Source of the DNA: Betaproteobacteria bacterium
GTDB taxonomy: Bacteria; Pseudomonadota; Gammaproteobacteria; Burkholderiales; SG8-39
Direction: 5' to 3'
Length of the DNA: 47,973 bases
NCBI GenBank assembly: GCA_004298385.1
Contig: SCTX01000151.1
Span: 1-47,973, forward strand
Both the position numbers and the translations under genes were made by a program. The notes beneath the pieces are model-generated. The model saw only the letters and a list, made by a program, of their open reading frames with translations. It did no database searches and was not told where the DNA came from. Shown here in pieces: positions 44,846 through 47,973 of this stretch (positions are counted from its first letter, which is position 1; each line of letters opens with the position of its first letter).

Positions 44846-46402
44846 TTGCACCTTACCGATGTCGAACCCGGCACCCTGGGTCCCTGCCCGGTTGCCCCGG
44901 ATGCGCTTCAGGGAATCAAGCGCCAGCAGACCAACCCGGGGCGCTGGAACGGCCCGAACTGGGAGGAGTTTGCCGCCGCGGTGCGCGCACGCGGCATCGA
45001 GTTGCGAGAGACCCCGGCGGCGCGCGCCGCCTTCGCCACCGACGCCGGCGGCACCGCCTACGGCCTGGCGCACGGCGTCGTTATCGCGCGCAGCAGCGAA
45101 CAGATCGCGCGCCTGCTCCAGGCGGCGCAACAGTATCGCGTGCCGGTCACTGTTTCCGGCGGCGGCCTGACCACCGAGGGCGAATCGGTGGCATTCGGCG
45201 GCGTGTTGCTCGACATGAGCGGCATGAGCCGGGTTTTGCACATCGATGCCGACGCGCTGACCGTGCGCACCGAAGCCGGCATCTTCTGGCACAGCCTGGC
45301 CGAGGAGCTGCGCCGGCAGGATCTGGACTATCTGTCGGCGCCGCTCAACTTGACTTCGTCCGTAGGTGGCACGCTGGGCGTAGGCGGGATCGACGTCAAT
45401 TCGGCGCGCTTTGGCTGCAGTGCCGATCAGGCAATAGCGTTGCAGGTGGTCACCCCTACCGGGGACATCGCCGAATGCTCGGACACGCACAATGCTGAGT
45501 TGTTCCAGCGGGTGATTCTCGGCTACGGCCAATTCGGCGTGATCACCGAAGCCACGCTGCGCGTGCGCCGCTATACGCCCTTGCGCATGCATTATTTCTA
45601 CTATGCGTCGCTGCGCAGCGCGATCGAAGATCTGCAGTTGCTCGACCGCAACGACGCGAGCGACTATTCCGGAATACTGACCATCATGGACTGCGCGGTG
45701 AATGTCCTGGTGGCCTTCGACTCGCCCGAGCGCGAAGCGGCGTTCATGGCGCACTGGCGGCCGCGCCTAAGCGCTTACGGCGAGCTCGGCTTCGGCCTGC
45801 GCGCGCTCATCCACTATGCCCTGCGCCCGTGGAAACTGCGCGAAGCCTGGTACCTGCTCGAGCGCAAGCGCGAGCTGTTTCCCGAGCTGCGGCGCTCCGA
45901 ATACATGCGCGACGGAACCATGCTCGATCGCAGCGTCGTGTTTTCGCGCGCGGTGTGGAAGTTCTGGGGCGGCCGGCAGATGGTGATTCCGGACCTGGCG
46001 ACGTCGGCCGCCAAGTTCATCGACGCGGTGGAGCGCGGCAACGCGGTCTGTCGCAAATTTTTTCCGCATTACACGCTTTACCTGGTCGGCATCAAACTGC
46101 GCCCGGAGCACCGGGCGCATTATGAAATGTCGTGCATCCCGCCCGACGCCGAAGGCTGGGCCTATGGCTGCGAGTTCGAACCGATGCTGGACGGCGGAGC
46201 ATACAGCCGCGACTATTTGCAGTCATTCAAGAACGAGATATATGACATCGGCGTGGACCTGGGCGCCAGCTACTATCGTTTCGGCGGCATGATGAAAGGC
46301 TATATTCGGCGCGTGTTCGGCGATGCCCTGGTGGACCGGCACCTGGCGCTAAAACGCGCTGCCGACCCGGAGATGATTCTGAACCGTCACGTTATTTTCT
46401 AG
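44846..46402 (+). CDS. FAD-binding oxidoreductase (GlcD/VAO family)
   Basis: A 518-residue flavoprotein with a PCMH-type FAD domain (about 70-240: VVIARSSEQIARLLQAA, VTVSGGGLTTEGES, GGTLGVGGID) and a C-terminal oxidase/dehydrogenase part. The start is TTG at 44846 with GGAG seven bases before it; no in-frame ATG is nearby. It is followed after two bases by a gene for a two-cluster ferredoxin protein, as in glycolate-oxidase-like GlcD-GlcF pairs. The substrate is unknown, and FAD attachment type cannot be told. Confidence 0.82.
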   Translation: MHLTDVEPGTLGPCPVAPDALQGIKRQQTNPGRWNGPNWEEFAAAVRARGIELRETPAARAAFATDAGGTAYGLAHGVVIARSSEQIARLLQAAQQYRVPVTVSGGGLTTEGESVAFGGVLLDMSGMSRVLHIDADALTVRTEAGIFWHSLAEELRRQDLDYLSAPLNLTSSVGGTLGVGGIDVNSARFGCSADQAIALQVVTPTGDIAECSDTHNAELFQRVILGYGQFGVITEATLRVRRYTPLRMHYFYYASLRSAIEDLQLLDRNDASDYSGILTIMDCAVNVLVAFDSPEREAAFMAHWRPRLSAYGELGFGLRALIHYALRPWKLREAWYLLERKRELFPELRRSEYMRDGTMLDRSVVFSRAVWKFWGGRQMVIPDLATSAAKFIDAVERGNAVCRKFFPHYTLYLVGIKLRPEHRAHYEMSCIPPDAEGWAYGCEFEPMLDGGAYSRDYLQSFKNEIYDIGVDLGASYYRFGGMMKGYIRRVFGDALVDRHLALKRAADPEMILNRHVIF

Positions 46403-46404
46403 AT

Positions 46405-47415
46405 ATGTTCGGCTTTCCCATAAGCACGCCGCGGCCGCGAAAGGATTATGCCTCCTGCAGCGGCTGCGGCCTGTGCCTGCTGGTCTGCCCGGTATGGCGT
46501 CGCAGCCGCGATATCGGCCTCGCCCCGCTCGGGCGCGCCAAAGCGCTGCAGCACGGCGCCGTCGCCGCCGATATCGCCGAATCGATCCAGAGTTGCACCC
46601 TGTGCGCCGCGTGCGAGCCGGCCTGCCCGGAGGACATCGGTCTGGTCGCGATGACCCTGGACCTGCGCCGGCAATTGATTCAGCCCGCCGCTGTACCAAG
46701 CTTGCGCGCGCGCATGGACGAGCAGGCTGCGCGGCCGCTTGCGCCGCGCCCCTCCTCGTCCGCAGTGCTGCTGCCGGGCCAGGCGCTGCGCGAGCACCCC
46801 GGCACCTTGGCGCGGGCGGCCGCCCTCCTGGGAGGCATGAGCAATATTCCGATTGCGGACGACGACGGCTCGGATATCGCTCTCGCGCTGGAAGCAGGAG
46901 TGGAGACTCCGGCGCAACGCCTGCAACAGTTTCTCCAACCGCTGCGCGGCCTCAAGAACGTTGCCGTTGCCGACGGTCTCTTGCTGCGCCACTTGCGGCA
47001 ATGGCTCCCAGGATCGAAGATTGCGAGCCTGGGCCTGGCTTTGAGCAGCCTCGCTCAAGTGCGCCGTGCTCTGCGCGCGAGCGACCTGTACGTGATCGAG
47101 CCGCGCGCCTATCATGCCGATTACCAGCGGCTGGTCAAGCATTATGACGCCCTGCGCTCAGACGCAGGCTGCACCCTCAACCTCGACTTGCAGCGCATCG
47201 CCATTCCCGCCAGCGCGCGCAGCCTGGCGCAACGGCTGGAGCCGGAAACTGCCGCTGACATCAGGGACGACAGCGTCCAGGCGCGCTGGATATTGCAGGG
47301 GCGGAACGTCGAGCGCATCGTGGTGGAGAACCTAGAGGACAGCGCTGCGTTCGAGCGGGTGAGCAAGCTTCCGGTGGTGCACCTGGCCGATTTGGCGGAT
47401 GATGGAACATCATGA
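46405..47415 (+). CDS. Two-[4Fe-4S] ferredoxin-domain protein (GlcF/HdrC-like N-terminus)
   Basis: A 336-residue protein with two cluster motifs, Cys18/21/24/28 (CSGCGLCLLVCP) and Cys64/67/70/74 (CTLCAACEPACP). The rest (about 95-336) has no CCG domains of the kind expected in GlcF or HdrD and is not recognised; it may bind the flavoprotein partner. It lies between two flavoprotein genes with very short gaps, so it probably passes electrons between them or to quinone. Confidence 0.78.
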   Translation: MFGFPISTPRPRKDYASCSGCGLCLLVCPVWRRSRDIGLAPLGRAKALQHGAVAADIAESIQSCTLCAACEPACPEDIGLVAMTLDLRRQLIQPAAVPSLRARMDEQAARPLAPRPSSSAVLLPGQALREHPGTLARAAALLGGMSNIPIADDDGSDIALALEAGVETPAQRLQQFLQPLRGLKNVAVADGLLLRHLRQWLPGSKIASLGLALSSLAQVRRALRASDLYVIEPRAYHADYQRLVKHYDALRSDAGCTLNLDLQRIAIPASARSLAQRLEPETAADIRDDSVQARWILQGRNVERIVVENLEDSAAFERVSKLPVVHLADLADDGTS

Positions 47416-47430
47416 AAAGGGTATGCGCTG

Positions 47431-47973
47431 ATGCGCTCGGTTGACGTAATCATCGTCGGCGCCAGTCTGTCGGCGGCCGCGGCGGCCAAACGCCTGGTGG
47501 ACGCCGGCCTGGAGACCATCGTCCTGGAGAGGAAGGAACTGCCACGCCACAAGATCTGCAGCGGCATCCTGTCGCCGCGCGGGCACCGTTTCCTGCTGGA
47601 GAACTTCGGCCCGCTGCCGCGCGAAGCGCTGCACGAGCCGACCTCGTGCAGCGGCGTGACCTTCCATTTCCCCAGCATGGTGTCGATGTCGATGGATTTT
47701 TTCGGCGGCCCGACCCCGCATCTGCACCGCAAATACTCCGATTACTGGGCGATCAAAAGCAGCGGCGCGGAAATACACGACCGGACCTCGTTTGCCGGGC
47801 TCGAGGATCACGGCGATCATGTGATCGTCCAGGCGCGAAAGAACGGCGAGCCGGTCGAATACCGCGCACGCCAGGTGATCGGCGCCGATGGACCCAGTTC
47901 ACTGGTGATCCGTTCCATCTACCCGGATTACCCGCAGACGATCCCATGGTTCTTCGTCGGCCAGAAATTTCAC
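47431..47973 (+). CDS. FAD-dependent oxidoreductase, geranylgeranyl-reductase-like (3' end outside window)
   Basis: From the ATG at 47431 an open frame of 181 codons runs off the end. It begins SVDVIIVGASLSAAAAAKRL (Rossmann FAD loop with GAS for GAG), then VLERKELPRHKICSGILSPRG and, near 150, ARQVIGADGPSSLV, the pattern of the geranylgeranyl reductase / FixC-like flavoprotein family. It closes a three-gene redox row with the GlcD-like and ferredoxin proteins. The reaction is unknown; reduction of a prenyl chain or electron transfer to quinone are both possible. Confidence 0.8.
   Translation, partial: MRSVDVIIVGASLSAAAAAKRLVDAGLETIVLERKELPRHKICSGILSPRGHRFLLENFGPLPREALHEPTSCSGVTFHFPSMVSMSMDFFGGPTPHLHRKYSDYWAIKSSGAEIHDRTSFAGLEDHGDHVIVQARKNGEPVEYRARQVIGADGPSSLVIRSIYPDYPQTIPWFFVGQKFH

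Overview
The window reads as a chromosomal stretch of a GC-rich Betaproteobacterium, probably near Nitrosomonadales/Rhodocyclales; this placement is inferred from gene order and family resemblance, not from a search. Typical signs are ftsY-ftsE-ftsX-rpoH, rhodanese-grxC-secB-gpsA, gpmA-envC-ctpA, hslV-hslU, DUF484-xerC behind dapF, two lauroyl-type acyltransferases divergent from metK, and an S-adenosylhomocysteine (SAH) riboswitch before ahcY. Genes are tightly packed, many overlap by 4-8 bases, and several start with GTG or TTG.

Layout: 1-1838 (minus) an M16 peptidase pair. 1904-5444 ftsYEX and rpoH, with a CIRCE operator over the rpoH promoter. 5478-7834 (minus) a remnant of a cytochrome oxidase assembly cluster: sco, ctaB and a chimeric gene joining the COX2 membrane hairpin to a Sco-like domain. 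7956-12736 bioC, comF, trmL, gpsA, an SH3 protein, secB, grxC and a rhodanese. 12937-17121 gpmA, envC, ctpA and a MoeB/ThiF enzyme. 17113-19874 slmA, a HAD phosphatase, an M15 peptidase and argB. 19970-22936 a proteostasis block (hsp20 behind a near-perfect sigma-32 promoter, a PCuAC copper chaperone, hslU, hslV). 23012-27569 a probable zinc-acquisition block (permease, binding protein, porin, His-rich small protein, COG0523 GTPase) with no ATPase gene. 27619-31629 rlmI, xerC, DUF484, a wrecked dapF, a GNAT and a CoA-binding protein. 31630-32166 non-coding DNA with two copies of a multi-hairpin repeat. 32167-39504 two lipid A acyltransferases, metK, a toxin-antitoxin pair, SAH riboswitch-ahcY, metF and a hydrolase. 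40537-44765 an acyl-CoA module (Cys-less thiolase, DUF35 partner, two hot-dog thioesterases, gamma-carbonic-anhydrase-like protein) with a decayed cyclic-nucleotide-binding gene inside. 44846-47973 a redox module: GlcD-like flavoprotein, two-cluster ferredoxin protein and a geranylgeranyl-reductase-like flavoprotein that runs off the end.

How it fits together: the heat-shock pieces form a visible circuit, in which HrcA/CIRCE would control rpoH and sigma-32 would drive hsp20. metK, ahcY and metF make the activated methyl cycle, with ahcY under SAH control. The most unusual observations are the repeat at 31735-32138 (one stem shows a compensatory base-pair change), the COX2::Sco-like fusion, the collapse of dapF, and the acyl-CoA and redox modules at the right end. 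Three loci (cox fusion, dapF, the 42304 pseudogene) carry deletions or frameshifts, so either genome decay or assembly error must be considered. I recognised no tRNA, rRNA, CRISPR array or insertion sequence.
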